64,000 bases of DNA from Microbulbifer sp. MKSA007 (GTDB taxonomy: Bacteria; Pseudomonadota; Gammaproteobacteria; Pseudomonadales; Cellvibrionaceae), in NCBI GenBank assembly GCA_032615215.1, contig CP128433.1:2253501-2317500 (forward strand). Direction: 5' to 3'. A program made the translations under genes and the position numbers. A model generated the notes under the pieces. It made no database searches, was not told where the DNA came from, and was given only the letters and a program-made list of their open reading frames with translations. Positions 27,058 through 35,774 of this stretch are shown piece by piece (position 1 is the stretch's first letter; each line of letters begins with the position of its first letter).

Positions 27058-27435
27058 ATGAAAAAGCAACTTCTCGGCATTTGGTGTGGCATAGCTTCAG
27101 CCAGCACTAGCTTCGGTATCATTATGATGCTGTTAGCAGAGTTGGCTAGCGATTTATTTTCGGATTCGCACATTATCCTTTCTGCGGCTATTTCTGGCGC
27201 AATCAGTGCCGTAGTATCCCACTTAGTTTCAGAAAAGATATCTATCAAGATTTATTCGGTAGCTATAGTGTTGCTGGCAATAAGCTGGTTTGCTTTATTC
27301 CCAGCACCTGATTGGCGTAATCCATTTTTGTGGCACTGGCCCATCTATGGTTTTGTAGGTTTTTACATCGCAGTCATCTGGTTGCGTTTACCACTTAACA
27401 ATCATAGTCAGGTCGACATCAATTCCGGTGTTTGA
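27058..27435 (+). CDS. cassette 11: polytopic membrane protein
   Basis: 125 aa from the ATG at 27058, 7 bases inside the cassette. Four hydrophobic segments (about 5-27, 38-58, 65-82 and 92-112). The C-terminal residues (LNNHSQVDINSGV) are encoded by the attC. No family recognised. Confidence 0.6.
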   Translation: MKKQLLGIWCGIASASTSFGIIMMLLAELASDLFSDSHIILSAAISGAISAVVSHLVSEKISIKIYSVAIVLLAISWFALFPAPDWRNPFLWHWPIYGFVGFYIAVIWLRLPLNNHSQVDINSGV

Positions 27436-27506
27436 TTTTTATGCTATCCGCTACGCTTGCATAAAAACAATCACCTCCATCAATGCGCCTGCTATGGGCG
27501 TTATGT
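27393..27506 (+). other. attC of cassette 11
   Basis: About 114 bp from ACTTAAC to GTTATGT. The arms TTGATTTTTATGC and GCATAAAAACAATC form a long stem. Confidence 0.7.
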
Positions 27507-27525
27507 GTAAGAAGAGGTTCCATCC

Positions 27526-28058
27526 ATGGCAAAACAGCAGCAGAACTTTTGGCAGAGCTCAAAGATGATCAGGATTACAAGCTACTGAAAGCAGCTCAAA
27601 AGCAGAGGTTTTCAAAGCTTGAAGCAAGCTTTGCTGAAGATGAGAAAGATCTTGTCTCTGAAATCAATTTCGCTGGATTTAATGTCACATCTGTTTGGGA
27701 TTTAGTAAATAGAAAAAACGACTATGACTCAATAGCACCAATATTGATAAAGCATTTATCCATAAAGCATCACCCTAGAATCATCTCAGGAATTGCACGT
27801 GCATTAGCATTACCATCACAAGCAGATAACATTACACTTTGGAATACTCTCAAAGATCTTTATATAAACACAAGAACTGACTCAGAGATCATAGAGCCAG
27901 TAGAAAGAGGGTGTCAAGAAGCTATCGCAGTTGCACTCGAAACTCTAGCAACAAAGTCAAGAGTCTCTGATCTTAAGCAAATTATCGATAAAGTCCCAAA
28001 TGCAGATGGTATAGTCTGGCTAAAAGCAAAACTACAGAAAGTGCAATCTTACACATAA
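27526..28058 (+). CDS. cassette 12: HEAT-like helical protein, one-base break at start
   Basis: The long frame has no start codon inside the cassette until deep in the protein; its only ATG (27483) is in the previous attC. The ATG at 27526 is in another frame, but one extra A in the A4 run at 27531-27534 gives MAKTAAELLAELKDDQDYK, joining the long frame. The protein is then about 178 aa, helical, with repeats such as IAPILIKHLSIKHHPRIISG that suggest HEAT-type helical pairs. No family recognised. Confidence 0.55.
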
Positions 28059-28108
28059 CAAATCCATCTAGCCGACACGCAGGCGTGCGGCTAATGGAGG
28101 CGTTAAAA
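28053..28108 (+). other. attC of cassette 12, short form
   Basis: About 56 bp from ACATAAC to GTTAAAA, the shortest site in the array, with arms TAGCCGACACGC and GCGTGCGGCTA. Confidence 0.75.
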
Positions 28109-28114
28109 GCTGAA

Positions 28115-28420
28115 ATGAGCTATCGAGAAGAAGCAGAAAAAAGAGGGTGTTATTGCGATGTCTGGGATAATAAAGAGGCACCAAAATACCTAATAGAGCA
28201 AGGCCTGCCAGAAGGATTCTGTGGAAAGTGTGAGCGATGTGGTGCTAATGGTCATACGTGCCATTATCCAGGTCCGGCTCCCTACACAGGAGCATGGTGC
28301 GACGATTGCTATCGGCTTTTAGGTAAAACATGGTTTTTTCGTTTGCCTATGTTTTGGTTGGTACTTATTGGTGTTTTAATTTATGGATTCTTTAAAATAT
28401 CAGTGCAGAGTTTTAACTAG
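28115..28420 (+). CDS. cassette 13: Cys-rich protein with C-terminal membrane helix
   Basis: 101 aa from the ATG at 28115. Cysteines in CYCDV, FCGKCERCGANGHTCHY and WCDDCY could bind one or two zinc ions. A single hydrophobic helix near the C-terminus (MFWLVLIGVLIYGFF) makes it a tail-anchored zinc-ribbon-like protein. The last residues are encoded by the attC. No family recognised. Confidence 0.6.
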   Translation: MSYREEAEKRGCYCDVWDNKEAPKYLIEQGLPEGFCGKCERCGANGHTCHYPGPAPYTGAWCDDCYRLLGKTWFFRLPMFWLVLIGVLIYGFFKISVQSFN

Positions 28421-28504
28421 GCCAGTCAAGCTCGCCCAACCCCTTCGGGGCTGGGCTGGACAGCCTACGCTCCGCTTCGGCTGCCCTTGCTGGCAACGTT
28501 ATTG
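28411..28504 (+). other. attC of cassette 13
   Basis: About 94 bp from TTTTAAC to GTTATTG, dominant type. Confidence 0.75.
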
Positions 28505-28865
28505 TGGCGGTCAATATTTAGATGTTTTGTAGCTGCTGCAAGCATCAATCTCTATCTGAGCACACTTTTCCTGAGAGTTTTCTTGCAAGTTGGTACCGCG
28601 ATTCCGTTCCAGTGCCTTCGCTTTCAGTCAGTAAGCCCTACAAGCCTGCTAGGCCATCGTTGAGTGCCAATCGGATAGTTATCCGTTGGGAAAAGTATGG
28701 TATTTTCTCCTGTAAATTTATCGGGCAATGGCCAGCCAAAGTTGGCTGGCAGAGAGCAAGTAGGTCGTTCAGTGCGCGCCAGCTATAACTAGGCCAGGCA
28801 AGATCGCCCAGCCGGAGGCTGGGCTGGACAGCCTACGCTCCGCTTCGGCTGCCCTTGCTGGCAAC
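28498..28865 (+). repeat. cassette 14: gene-less repeat cassette, copy B
   Basis: 368 bp, same length as copy A and similar throughout, starting GTTATTGTGGCGGTC. An 88-codon frame (28522-28788) crosses it but is not kept in the other copies, so I do not call it. The shared hairpin module is at 28686-28782. Confidence 0.8.
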
Positions 28866-28872
28866 GTTATTG
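28783..28872 (+). other. attC of cassette 14
   Basis: About 90 bp from CTATAAC to GTTATTG, dominant type. Confidence 0.75.
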
Positions 28873-29236
28873 TGGCGGCCGATTTTCAGATGTTCTGTAG
28901 CTGCTGCAAGCATCAATCTCTATCTGAGCACTTTTTTCTGAGAGTTTTCCTGCAATTTGGTACTGCAGTTTCGTTCCAGTGCCATCGTTTTAAGTCAGCA
29001 AGCCCTGCAAGCCAGCTACGCCATCATGGAGTGCCAATCAGATAGTTAACCGGTTGGGAAAGTATGGTATTTTCCCCTTTAAATTTATCGGGCAGTGGCC
29101 AGCCAAAGTTGGCTGGTAGAGAGCAAGTAGGTGGTTCAGTGCGCGCCAGCCATAACCAGGCTAGTCAAGCTCGCCCAACCCCTCCGGGGCTGGGCTGGAC
29201 AGCCTACGCGTTGCTTCGGCTGCCCTTGCTAGCGGC
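28866..29236 (+). repeat. cassette 15: gene-less repeat cassette, copy C
   Basis: 371 bp, directly behind copy B, so two related cassettes are in tandem. The shared module is at 29053-29149. The 5' half is close to copy B (CAAGCATCAATCTCTATC is identical in both). Confidence 0.8.
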
Positions 29237-29243
29237 GTTATGT
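29150..29243 (+). other. attC of cassette 15
   Basis: About 94 bp from CCATAAC to GTTATGT, dominant type. Confidence 0.75.
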
Positions 29244-29250
29244 GCAAACC

Positions 29251-29691
29251 ATGATTGACCGAGAATCTAGAAATAAACTTGCTGAGCTTATTCGTAGCTT
29301 GGTTGCTGGCATAATTACAAATGATGAGTTTGAAGATGCTTTACCTCAGTCAAAAGATGATGCTGTATGGGAGGTTTTTCATCACGGGGTTTGGTGTCTG
29401 TACAGCGATATGAAAGAGTACAAACTTAGAGGCAAAGAGGCACTTTCCAATGAAGAGCGGTCTGTTGTAGCGCGTTGGATTCTTTTCCTAAAGTCAGACA
29501 TTGAGTATAAGTGGCCCTCTGCTAGTTTCAGAGACAGATTTCTTAACTCAATCAGTTTCGGGGCTTTCGGGCAAAGCACTCTCGAAAAGTGGCAAGAACA
29601 TGGTGAGTTGGCATATTGGCCTTTCACTGATATCGCTCAGTACAACAAGACAAAACTGAGTAAAGGGTATCTCGGTGCCAAAAATACATAA
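29251..29691 (+). CDS. cassette 16: hypothetical protein
   Basis: 146 aa from the ATG at 29251, 8 bases past the attC core. Soluble and mixed charged, with several Trp residues (VWEVFHHGVWCLYSDM). It resembles small cassette proteins of unknown function; no family named. Its attC is split by the IS3 element. Confidence 0.6.
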   Translation: MIDRESRNKLAELIRSLVAGIITNDEFEDALPQSKDDAVWEVFHHGVWCLYSDMKEYKLRGKEALSNEERSVVARWILFLKSDIEYKWPSASFRDRFLNSISFGAFGQSTLEKWQEHGELAYWPFTDIAQYNKTKLSKGYLGAKNT

Positions 29692-29784
29692 CAAATCAAT
29701 CAACTTCGCGCCTACGGCGCCGGACAGCTTGCGAAACCTTCCCCCATTGAGTAGACGCCTACTTTTTGAGTAGGGTAGGAAAAA

Positions 29785-30138
29785 ATGCCGAAAATACTGA
29801 GTGAAGAGCGGGTTGTTGAATATTCAACAGAGTTCAAAGTTAGAGTGGTAGCTCTCACTAACCAACTGAAAGTAGATACAACTACTATCGCCAACATTAT
29901 TGGTTTGCATCCAGTAATGGTGTATAGATGGCGACAGGAAAGTAGAGAAGGCAAGCTGGTCGAGAAGCCCAGTCGTAGAATAAGTATGACAAAAATAACG
30001 AAAATTCCATCTCAAGCTGATGATAAAGAGATAAGACGTCTAAAAAAGCAGGTTGAAAAACTGCAAAAGGAGAATGATTTCCTAAAAAAGTGGGGAATGT
30101 ACCTGAAAGATCCAAAGCCGAAAGATTCTCGTTCATAG
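29785..30138 (+). CDS. IS3-family transposase OrfA
   Basis: 117 aa. An N-terminal helix-turn-helix (VRVVALTNQLKVDTTTIANI, then HPVMVYRWRQ) binds the terminal repeats, and a leucine-zipper-like coiled coil (EIRRLKKQVEKLQKENDFLKK) allows OrfA/OrfB assembly. Near the end CCTAAAAAAGTG offers an A6G slippery site for the frameshift that makes the OrfAB fusion transposase. Confidence 0.88.
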   Translation: MPKILSEERVVEYSTEFKVRVVALTNQLKVDTTTIANIIGLHPVMVYRWRQESREGKLVEKPSRRISMTKITKIPSQADDKEIRRLKKQVEKLQKENDFLKKWGMYLKDPKPKDSRS

Positions 30139-30968
30139 CTCTTAATCGATCAGACTTTGGTGTCAGGTACTTATGTAGATACTTGAATGTTTCACCCCAA
30201 GGGTTTTATAAGTGGCTCAACCGTGATGAGAGCACTCGAGACATAGAAAATAGGCGAATTCTTGGGTGTATCGAAGCTATCTATGCGCAGCATGATGGTA
30301 ATTATGGAAGTCCAAGAATTAGCGCAGAGCTGAAAGCTAATGGTGAACGAATAAATCACAAGCGCGTTGAGCGCCTTATGAGAGAGGCTGGAATCGTGGG
30401 GAAAGCTGGAAGGATCTATCGTCGACGCCCTTTGCCTGGAAATCCTTGTATTAAGGTTGAAAACCTACAAAGAGAGCATGGTATGCCGAGTAAACCAAAC
30501 TCTCAATGGGCTGGTGATGTAACCTATCTGAAGATCAATGGACAATGGCAATATTTAGCTGTGATTATTGATCTTTACTCCCGGAAAGTGTTGGGTTGGG
30601 AGTTGTCGGATACTCGAACTGTTGAGCTAACACTGACAGCGCTAAATAAAGCTGTTCGTCGCAGAAATATAGAATCAGATCTAATAGACCGAGGTTCTGA
30701 GTACGGTGCTTATGCATACCAGAGTCGACTCAAAGAACTGGGTATTGAGCCGAGCATGAACCGTCCAGGATTTATGAATGATAATGTGTATGTAGAATCA
30801 TTTTTTCAAACACTGAAAACTGAGAGTTTCAAAGGATTTAATTTTGAATCCGTTGAGGATCTAAGAGCTAACTTAGCTTGGTATCTTGATAGGTACTATA
30901 ACTTTAAAAGAAGACATGGTTCACTTGGGTTCAAAAGCCCAGATGAATATGAAAGAATGGCCGCATAA
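30090..30968 (+). CDS. IS3-family transposase OrfB (DDE integrase domain)
   Basis: 292 aa frame overlapping OrfA by 49 bases in the other register. HTH_21-like start (YLNVSPQGFYKWLNRDE), then the integrase core: first Asp in QWAGDVTYLKI, second Asp in LIDRGSEYGAYAYQ (the usual HSDRG is LIDRG here) and Glu in NVYVESFFQTLKTE. It probably translates mainly as an OrfAB fusion through -1 frameshifting. The domain is complete, so the element may be active. Confidence 0.9.
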   Translation: MGNVPERSKAERFSFIALNRSDFGVRYLCRYLNVSPQGFYKWLNRDESTRDIENRRILGCIEAIYAQHDGNYGSPRISAELKANGERINHKRVERLMREAGIVGKAGRIYRRRPLPGNPCIKVENLQREHGMPSKPNSQWAGDVTYLKINGQWQYLAVIIDLYSRKVLGWELSDTRTVELTLTALNKAVRRRNIESDLIDRGSEYGAYAYQSRLKELGIEPSMNRPGFMNDNVYVESFFQTLKTESFKGFNFESVEDLRANLAWYLDRYYNFKRRHGSLGFKSPDEYERMAA

Positions 30969-31070
30969 GATGAATATAAGGTGGCGTCTACTTTAAGGGG
31001 GAGGCTTCTGCTCTACGCTTCGCTTAGTTCCAGCTGCCGGTTATTGAGGCGTTATGTGTAAATAGAGATT

Positions 31071-31298
31071 ATGAGCAAAAAAGTAAAAATCACGCTCACG
31101 GAAGATGAAGCATGGGTTCTGTTTGAGCTGACTCGTAGATTTAGTGATTCAGACAAGCTTATGATTGAGGACCAGGCAGAAGAAAGAGCGTTATGGAACT
31201 TGTGTTGCGTATTTGAGAAAACATTGCATCAAGATTCTGATCTTGAGTATCGAGACTTCATTCAACAATGCAGGAATAAACTCAGAGATGGAACTTAA
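31071..31298 (+). CDS. cassette 17: small hypothetical protein
   Basis: 75 aa, acidic and helical (LTEDEAWVLFELTRRFSDSD). Its length and helical pattern are typical of small regulators, but no DNA-binding motif is clear. Its attC is split by the ISAs1 element. Confidence 0.55.
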   Translation: MSKKVKITLTEDEAWVLFELTRRFSDSDKLMIEDQAEERALWNLCCVFEKTLHQDSDLEYRDFIQQCRNKLRDGT

Positions 31299-31372
31299 AA
31301 TACACATAACAAGAGCCGGCACGATCAAAAATGCTGTGCATTTTTTGGACCTCCGGTGCTTTGGACCTCCGG

Positions 31373-32615
31373 CAGGGCTGTCCCATATAAATCGGTGTAA
31401 AAACGAACAAAATAGACCTAGAATAGCTATCTTTTTTGATAAATAGAGTGTTTTTCAGACAAAATGGATAGCGTTAGCCTTTTACATCACTTTGACGACA
31501 TGGAAGATCCTCGAGTTGATCGGCACAAGCTGCACGCCCTGCCCGATATTTTACTTATCATGTTTTGCGGTGTTATTTGTGGTGCTGAAAGCTGTAGAGA
31601 TTTTGTCGATTTCGCAGAATCTAAAATAGATTACCTAAAACGATTCACCCCGCTAAATAGCGGAATACCCTCAAAAAACACTTTTAGCCGTGTTATTTCA
31701 AGCTTAGACCCCGAACAATTTAAGCGCTGCTTTCTGCAGTGGGTCCAAGGTATTCAGCAAGAACTCGGTAACGTGATTGCGATCGATGGCAAGACGCTAA
31801 GGCGCAGCTTCGATCAGGCCAGTAAACGATCTCCTATACATATGGTGAGTGCTTTTGCGTCCGAGGCGCGACTTGTCCTTGCTCAGCAAAAAGTAGAAGA
31901 AAAGTCGAATGAGATTACGGCCATACCGAAGTTACTGGAGGTTCTTGATCTTAATGGTGCGATTATTACGCTTGACGCCATGGGCTGCCAGAAAACGATC
32001 ACCCAGAAAATTATCGAACGAGGCGGCGATTATGTGATTGCTGTGAAGGGCAATCAGGACAAACTGCACCAGCAAATTACCACGCATTTTAATAATTTGT
32101 TCGATATGCAGTACCACAAGCATGTCGATACTGATTGTGTGGAAGAGGTGAGCCGAGGCCGAATAGAATCCAGAAAATGTCTCTCTACTAACAGTATTGA
32201 TTGGCTCGGAGGTGAAGAGCAATGGCACGGTCTAAGAAGTGTTATCGCAGTCCAGGCGAAGCGAACTGTAGATGGGCGAACTAGTTGCGAAACGCGCTAC
32301 TATATCAGTAGTTTAGAGCCGTGCTCAGCAGAACTCAATCATATTATTCGCTCTCACTGGGGTGTTGAAAACTCGTTACACTGGATTTTAGATGTGGTTT
32401 TTCGTGAGGATGATAGTCGCTTCAGATCAGGAAATGCACCAGAAAACATGGCGATCTTGAGGCATTCGGCACTCAATCAGTTGCAAGCGGCAAAGCCCAG
32501 CTTTAAAAAAGACATGAGCATTAAAAGGCTTCGAAAAAAGGCTGGCTGGGATAATGAAACCTTGGGCAAGATAATTACAGCCACCATTTAGACTGATTTA
32601 TATGGGACAGCCCTG
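31373..32615 (+). mobile_element. ISAs1-family insertion sequence in an attC
   Basis: 1243 bp with perfect 21-bp terminal inverted repeats beginning CAGGGCTGTCCCATATAAAT. The 10-bp target duplication GGACCTCCGG lies at 31363-31372 and 32616-32625. The sharp ends and intact transposase indicate a recent insertion. Confidence 0.93.
31464..32591 (+). CDS. ISAs1-family transposase
   Basis: 375 aa, full length for the family (H-repeat-associated proteins). DDE_Tnp features: DPRVDRHKLHALPDILLIM at the start, VIAIDGKTLRRS (first Asp), ITLDAMGCQKTITQKI (second Asp), YVIAVKGNQ, and RSHWGVENSLHWILDVVFRE containing the Glu. No frame damage. It moves the surrounding 1243-bp element. Confidence 0.95.
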   Translation: MDSVSLLHHFDDMEDPRVDRHKLHALPDILLIMFCGVICGAESCRDFVDFAESKIDYLKRFTPLNSGIPSKNTFSRVISSLDPEQFKRCFLQWVQGIQQELGNVIAIDGKTLRRSFDQASKRSPIHMVSAFASEARLVLAQQKVEEKSNEITAIPKLLEVLDLNGAIITLDAMGCQKTITQKIIERGGDYVIAVKGNQDKLHQQITTHFNNLFDMQYHKHVDTDCVEEVSRGRIESRKCLSTNSIDWLGGEEQWHGLRSVIAVQAKRTVDGRTSCETRYYISSLEPCSAELNHIIRSHWGVENSLHWILDVVFREDDSRFRSGNAPENMAILRHSALNQLQAAKPSFKKDMSIKRLRKKAGWDNETLGKIITATI

Positions 32616-32657
32616 GGACCTCCGGCCCGTGCGGCTAGGCGTTATGCATAGGAAGAC

Positions 32658-33131
32658 ATGACATACCAAGGATACAAATCTCGGGAAGAAGTTTATAAAA
32701 TGGTGAAAGATTCGTTTCCATTCCAGAGTAAACCCGAGGGCAATAGACTAACGAATCAAGGAGCAGAAGATTGTATCTGTAGGTATATTGTTGAGCATAT
32801 GGAGCGCTACTCTGAAGCTGAAATTCCTATGGATGGTATTCGATATCTCCACTCCGAATTACCAAATCTGTCTGCTCGTGGTATGAATTGGCTTTTGCCC
32901 AACTTGCTAAGAAAGGCCGTAATTTGCACCAATCGTTTTGATACGATTACGGATACAATAATCTACGATCTTGAGCTTGCCGCTGAAGGAGAGAAGCAAG
33001 CAAGGTCACGGTATTCGTGGTTGTCTGCTGTTCAGCGCCAATGCCTAGAAAGTACCCTGGAGTATCTATCCGAAGTGCATGGTCACGCTATATCAAAGGC
33101 AATCTCAGCACTTAGTCCAACAAATGCATAA
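32658..33131 (+). CDS. cassette 18: hypothetical protein
   Basis: 157 aa, soluble, helical, no signal peptide. It has three Cys (DCICRY, AVICTN). No family recognised. The final residues reach into the attC. Confidence 0.55.
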   Translation: MTYQGYKSREEVYKMVKDSFPFQSKPEGNRLTNQGAEDCICRYIVEHMERYSEAEIPMDGIRYLHSELPNLSARGMNWLLPNLLRKAVICTNRFDTITDTIIYDLELAAEGEKQARSRYSWLSAVQRQCLESTLEYLSEVHGHAISKAISALSPTNA

Positions 33132-33218
33132 CAAGTCAATGAACTACGCGCCTTCGGCGCCCGACAGCTTACACTCCGCTTCGCTGCGTTCCAGCTGCGG
33201 GTTATTGAGACGTTATAG
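33126..33218 (+). other. attC of cassette 18
   Basis: About 93 bp from GCATAAC to GTTATAG. It is closely similar to the split attC of cassette 16, including the ending GGTTATTGAG. Confidence 0.75.
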
Positions 33219-33240
33219 CTCCTTAAATGGATAATGCGGA

Positions 33241-33474
33241 ATGTACGAGCTGTTTAATATTTCCAATATCGAAGCCCTGGGTATATTGCTATGGTTTTGT
33301 GTTGTATTAGCTCTTAGCTATATGCTAGCTATCAAAAAAACCTTAAAGGTTAAACGAGCGGTTGTAGTTGGTGGATTTATGGCATTATTACCTCCTCTGG
33401 CAATTATATATTTGGTCTCGCTGCTACTTAGAAAAAGCCTTTCTGTATCAGAGAGATTAGATGAGACGTTATAA
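33241..33474 (+). CDS. cassette 19: two-helix membrane protein
   Basis: 77 aa, with hydrophobic segments at about 10-30 and 42-62 and a basic loop KKTLKVKRA between them. No family recognised. The stop overlaps the attC start. Confidence 0.55.
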   Translation: MYELFNISNIEALGILLWFCVVLALSYMLAIKKTLKVKRAVVVGGFMALLPPLAIIYLVSLLLRKSLSVSERLDETL

Positions 33475-33559
33475 CAAAACGCTGAAAATTCGCCCCCAAA
33501 AAACGTGGGCTGGACCTCCGGCAAAAAAATTCCTCCGGCCTTTTAGCTTTGCGTTAAGC
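33469..33559 (+). other. attC of cassette 19
   Basis: About 91 bp from TTATAAC to GTTAAGC. Confidence 0.7.
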
Positions 33560-33568
33560 ATACAAACC

Positions 33569-33940
33569 ATGAAGAGAATTCTACTAATATTTACAATGCT
33601 CTACTCGGCTTCGGTCCTCTCAAATGACTTTGATAGTCGGCTATCTCAGGCAATGAAAGCGGCTGAAACCGAGCCAGGAAAGAGCTATGAAAAGGTTGTA
33701 CGCGAAAGTACATGGGACATTGACTCATCTTGTTTCCATGAGTCTGCAAAGGTTCGCTCCACACCGGGTTATTATCAATTGGTTGCCACCATTAACAATC
33801 AAGGTGTTGCAAACGATGTGGCGGTAAAACCAGAGCACCATTATTCAAATTGCGTGGCTAAATGGTTCTCTGAAAATACGTTTGCTAAACCCCCAAAAGA
33901 CAATTGGCCGGTTTTTCTAAATGTTAACATTCAGCCGTAG
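33569..33940 (+). CDS. cassette 20: secreted protein, TonB-C-like domain
   Basis: 123 aa from the ATG at 33569, 9 bases past the attC core. Signal peptide (ILLIFTMLYSASVLS). The body resembles the C-terminal domain of energy-transducer TonB-like proteins: YYQLVATINNQGVANDVAV, then a Cys, then FAKPPKDNWPVFLNVNIQP. Two Cys could form a disulfide. The similarity is from pattern only. Confidence 0.55.
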   Translation: MKRILLIFTMLYSASVLSNDFDSRLSQAMKAAETEPGKSYEKVVRESTWDIDSSCFHESAKVRSTPGYYQLVATINNQGVANDVAVKPEHHYSNCVAKWFSENTFAKPPKDNWPVFLNVNIQP

Positions 33941-33970
33941 TTACAAAGTGCAAATGCTTAACAAGTGACT

Positions 33971-34986
33971 ATGGTTGCTCGTCAAGTTTTTAAGCCATAC
34001 TTTCATCCCAGTAGGTGTTATTTTTCACCATCGTATTCAGAATCGTAATCTGCTTTCTCATGCAAGCAATTAGAGCGACCTTTTTAGGTTTGCCAGCGTC
34101 GACTAATCGCTTATACATCGGCTTTAATTTGGGATGATGTTGTATGGCAGACATAATGGAAACAAATAGAACCGACGTACACGATGCCTTCCACCCCGAA
34201 TATATCTCTTTCCCTGGAAGCTGCCGCTATCACGGTTCATCGGGGCGATACCGACAATTGCAGCGATTTCTTTACGGTTCAATTTTCCTAGCTCGGGAAG
34301 TTCACTCATTAACGTATAAGCCAATACATTTCCGACCCCTTTAGCACTCAACAATAGGTCGCGCCTTTGCCGCCACTCAGACACACTGTTAACCAGTTTA
34401 TCCAGTTGCTTGTCGATACCTTGTAGCTCTTTTTTGATGGTGTTTAGAATGGTCTGTATAGGTTTGTGTACTGATTTCGGCATTCTCTGAAGCCGATTCT
34501 TTTGCATTGTGCTCATCTCTAAACACTGACTTCTTACCGCCAGTAAGTCACTGATCTCCCTAAGCTTTTCTGGTTTTAGTGCCGACAGCCTTGGATTCAT
34601 GGCCTCACCAAAATGTGCAATATCCATTGCATCTAGCTTGTCGATTTTGGCGAGACGCCCTGCGGATTTAGCGAAGCTTCTTATCTGAGAAGGATTGCAA
34701 ACAACAATAGGTAATCCTGCTTTGTCGGCGGCGCAAACAAACTCTAACTCGAGTCTTCCCGTAGACTCTATTAATACTCTTTGAGGTTTAAGAGGTTGAA
34801 GTTGTTTAATGGCATCCTTAATGCCACTTTTATCATTGGCAACACTAAAAAACTGGCCAGTAGGTCTCACATAAATATCGAGTTGTTTACTGCTGGTATC
34901 GATACCGACATTGATCTCTTGAGGTTCCATAAGATAAGCTATCTCCGCCTTGCTATTTGGGCTCGAGGCCCACATGACTATCCGAG
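33971..34986 (-). mobile_element. IS110-family element in an attC (ends approximate)
   Basis: The transposase and its flanks replace the middle of the attC of cassette 20. As usual for IS110 elements no inverted repeats are seen. The boundaries are set by the near-repeat TGACTAT on both sides. Confidence 0.6.
33994..34930 (-). pseudogene. IS110-family transposase, one-base break
   Basis: Starts at MEPQEINVGIDTSSK (34930). The DEDD nuclease domain has Asp in NVGIDTSS, Glu in VLIESTGRLE and two Asp in DKLDAMDIAHF. Transposase_20 part: LLSAKGVGNVLAYTLMSE, LNRKEIAAIVGIAP and GKRYIRGGRHRVR. After HRVR (about 34180) the frame is lost, but another frame continues SVLFVSIMSAIQHHPK and so on to TYWDESMA with TAA at 33994. 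One missing base explains it. About 312 aa if restored, so it may be intact in the cell. Confidence 0.8.
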
Positions 34987-34992
34987 TTATGC

Positions 34993-35225
34993 CTAGTGAG
35001 TGCTTATCACGTTCATACTTGTTATCGGTCTTTTACGAACCGGCCAGGCAGCGAACTGTGATAAACAAGGCCTTCGGTGGCCGCCGAAGGTGGGTCTCAA
35101 TTTACCCGTTAACGAAAAGGATTTTCAACATCAGAATCAGGCAAGAACAACCATACAAGCCAGGCACAGCCGCCCACTTCGTGGGCTGGACCTCCGCACT
35201 GCATGCTCCGGCCTGTGCTGGCGGC
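34993..35225 (+). other. gene-less stretch with attC-like remnants
   Basis: 233 bp with no credible gene. GTTAACG at 35108-35114 follows a small hairpin (GGCCTTCGG and CCGAAGG) and may be a degenerate attC. It looks like debris of one or two short cassettes next to the IS110 element. Confidence 0.45.
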
Positions 35226-35232
35226 GTTATAT
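35151..35232 (+). other. attC with a defective first core
   Basis: About 82 bp ending GTTATAT at 35226-35232. Its first core reads CCATACAAG where CATAACAAG is expected, so one A is missing. Confidence 0.6.
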
Positions 35233-35242
35233 TGTATTTTAG

Positions 35243-35485
35243 GTGGTGCTCAATTTGGTTATTTTGATATCTATTGCTTTTTTAGTGATTCCATTTCTCA
35301 GTATTTTTTTATGGCTTGTTCTAGAAATTAATAACTCCAAAAGAATCTATAGGGTTGCACTTGGAGCTTTATCAATTATCTCTGTTGCGTACTTTTCAGT
35401 CAGTGTAAAGAAAAAAGAAATTGTCGCGCTTCAAAAGCAGCAAGAAATGCTGGTTGAGAAACGAAAGCGGGCTGATGAGAAGTAG
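35243..35485 (+). CDS. cassette 21: small membrane protein
   Basis: 80 aa, GTG start at 35243 (or 35246). Two hydrophobic segments (about 3-28 and 36-52), then a basic coiled-coil tail (KKKEIVALQKQQEMLVEKRKR). No family recognised. Copy E of the repeated hairpin module lies between its stop and the attC. Confidence 0.5.
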   Translation: MVLNLVILISIAFLVIPFLSIFLWLVLEINNSKRIYRVALGALSIISVAYFSVSVKKKEIVALQKQQEMLVEKRKRADEK

Positions 35486-35592
35486 CTGATTTTTGAAATT
35501 GAGCCGGTGTGATTATGATCTCTGTACAATGCTTGAGCTTTATACTGCAAATTCGCTGCACTTTCGTGGAGTGTCATTAAGCAAGGGGATTC

Positions 35593-35690
35593 GGTTGGGA
35601 AAGTATGATATTTTCCCTGTAGATTTATCGGGGAGTGGCCAGCCAAAGGTGGCTCGCAGAGAGTATGTAGGTCGTTCAGTACTCGCCAGC
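35593..35690 (+). repeat. repeat module, copy E, behind a gene
   Basis: GGTTGGGAAAGTATGATA, then TTTTCCCTGTAGATTTATCG, then the GTGGCCAGCCAAAGGTGGC stem with one changed base. It matches the second half of gene-less cassettes A-D but sits downstream of the gene at 35243 within one cassette. Confidence 0.75.
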
Positions 35691-35774
35691 TATAACCAGC
35701 CCAGGCAAGACGCCTAGCCGATGGCTGGGCTGGACAGCCTACGCTCCGCTTCGGCTGCCCCTGCTGGCAACGTT

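Larger units (their letters stand above)
29733..31008 (+). mobile_element. IS3-family insertion sequence in an attC
   Basis: 1276 bp flanked by the 3-bp duplication TGC (29730-29732 and 31009-31011). Imperfect terminal repeats are GAAACCTTCCCCCATTGAG at the left and GAAGCCTCCCCCTTAAAG at the right (reverse complement), both followed by TAGACGCC. It carries two overlapping transposase frames. Confidence 0.9.
29686..31057 (+). other. attC of cassette 16, split by an IS3 element
   Basis: The left half (29686-29732, ACATAAC onward) and right half (31009-31057, ending GTTATGT) rejoin into a normal attC of about 93 bp once the IS and one target copy are removed. Confidence 0.75.
31304..32647 (+). 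other. attC of cassette 17, split by an ISAs1 element
   Basis: Starts ACATAAC at 31304 and ends GTTATGC at 32641-32647. Without the insertion it is an attC of about 90 bp with two GGACCTCCGG units in its stem, one of which was duplicated by the IS. Confidence 0.7.
33956..34992 (+). other. attC of cassette 20, interrupted by an IS110-type element
   Basis: GCTTAAC at 33956 starts a normal attC that is lost after AACAAGTGACTATG. A possible closing core GTTATGC occurs at 34986-34992. GTGACTAT on the left and ATGACTAT on the right may mark the insertion point, but the ends are not certain. Confidence 0.4.

Noticed and set aside
28522..28788. 88-codon frame in gene-less cassette 14
   Set aside because: It is not kept in the sister copies, has odd composition and no ribosome-binding site; only the downstream module is conserved.
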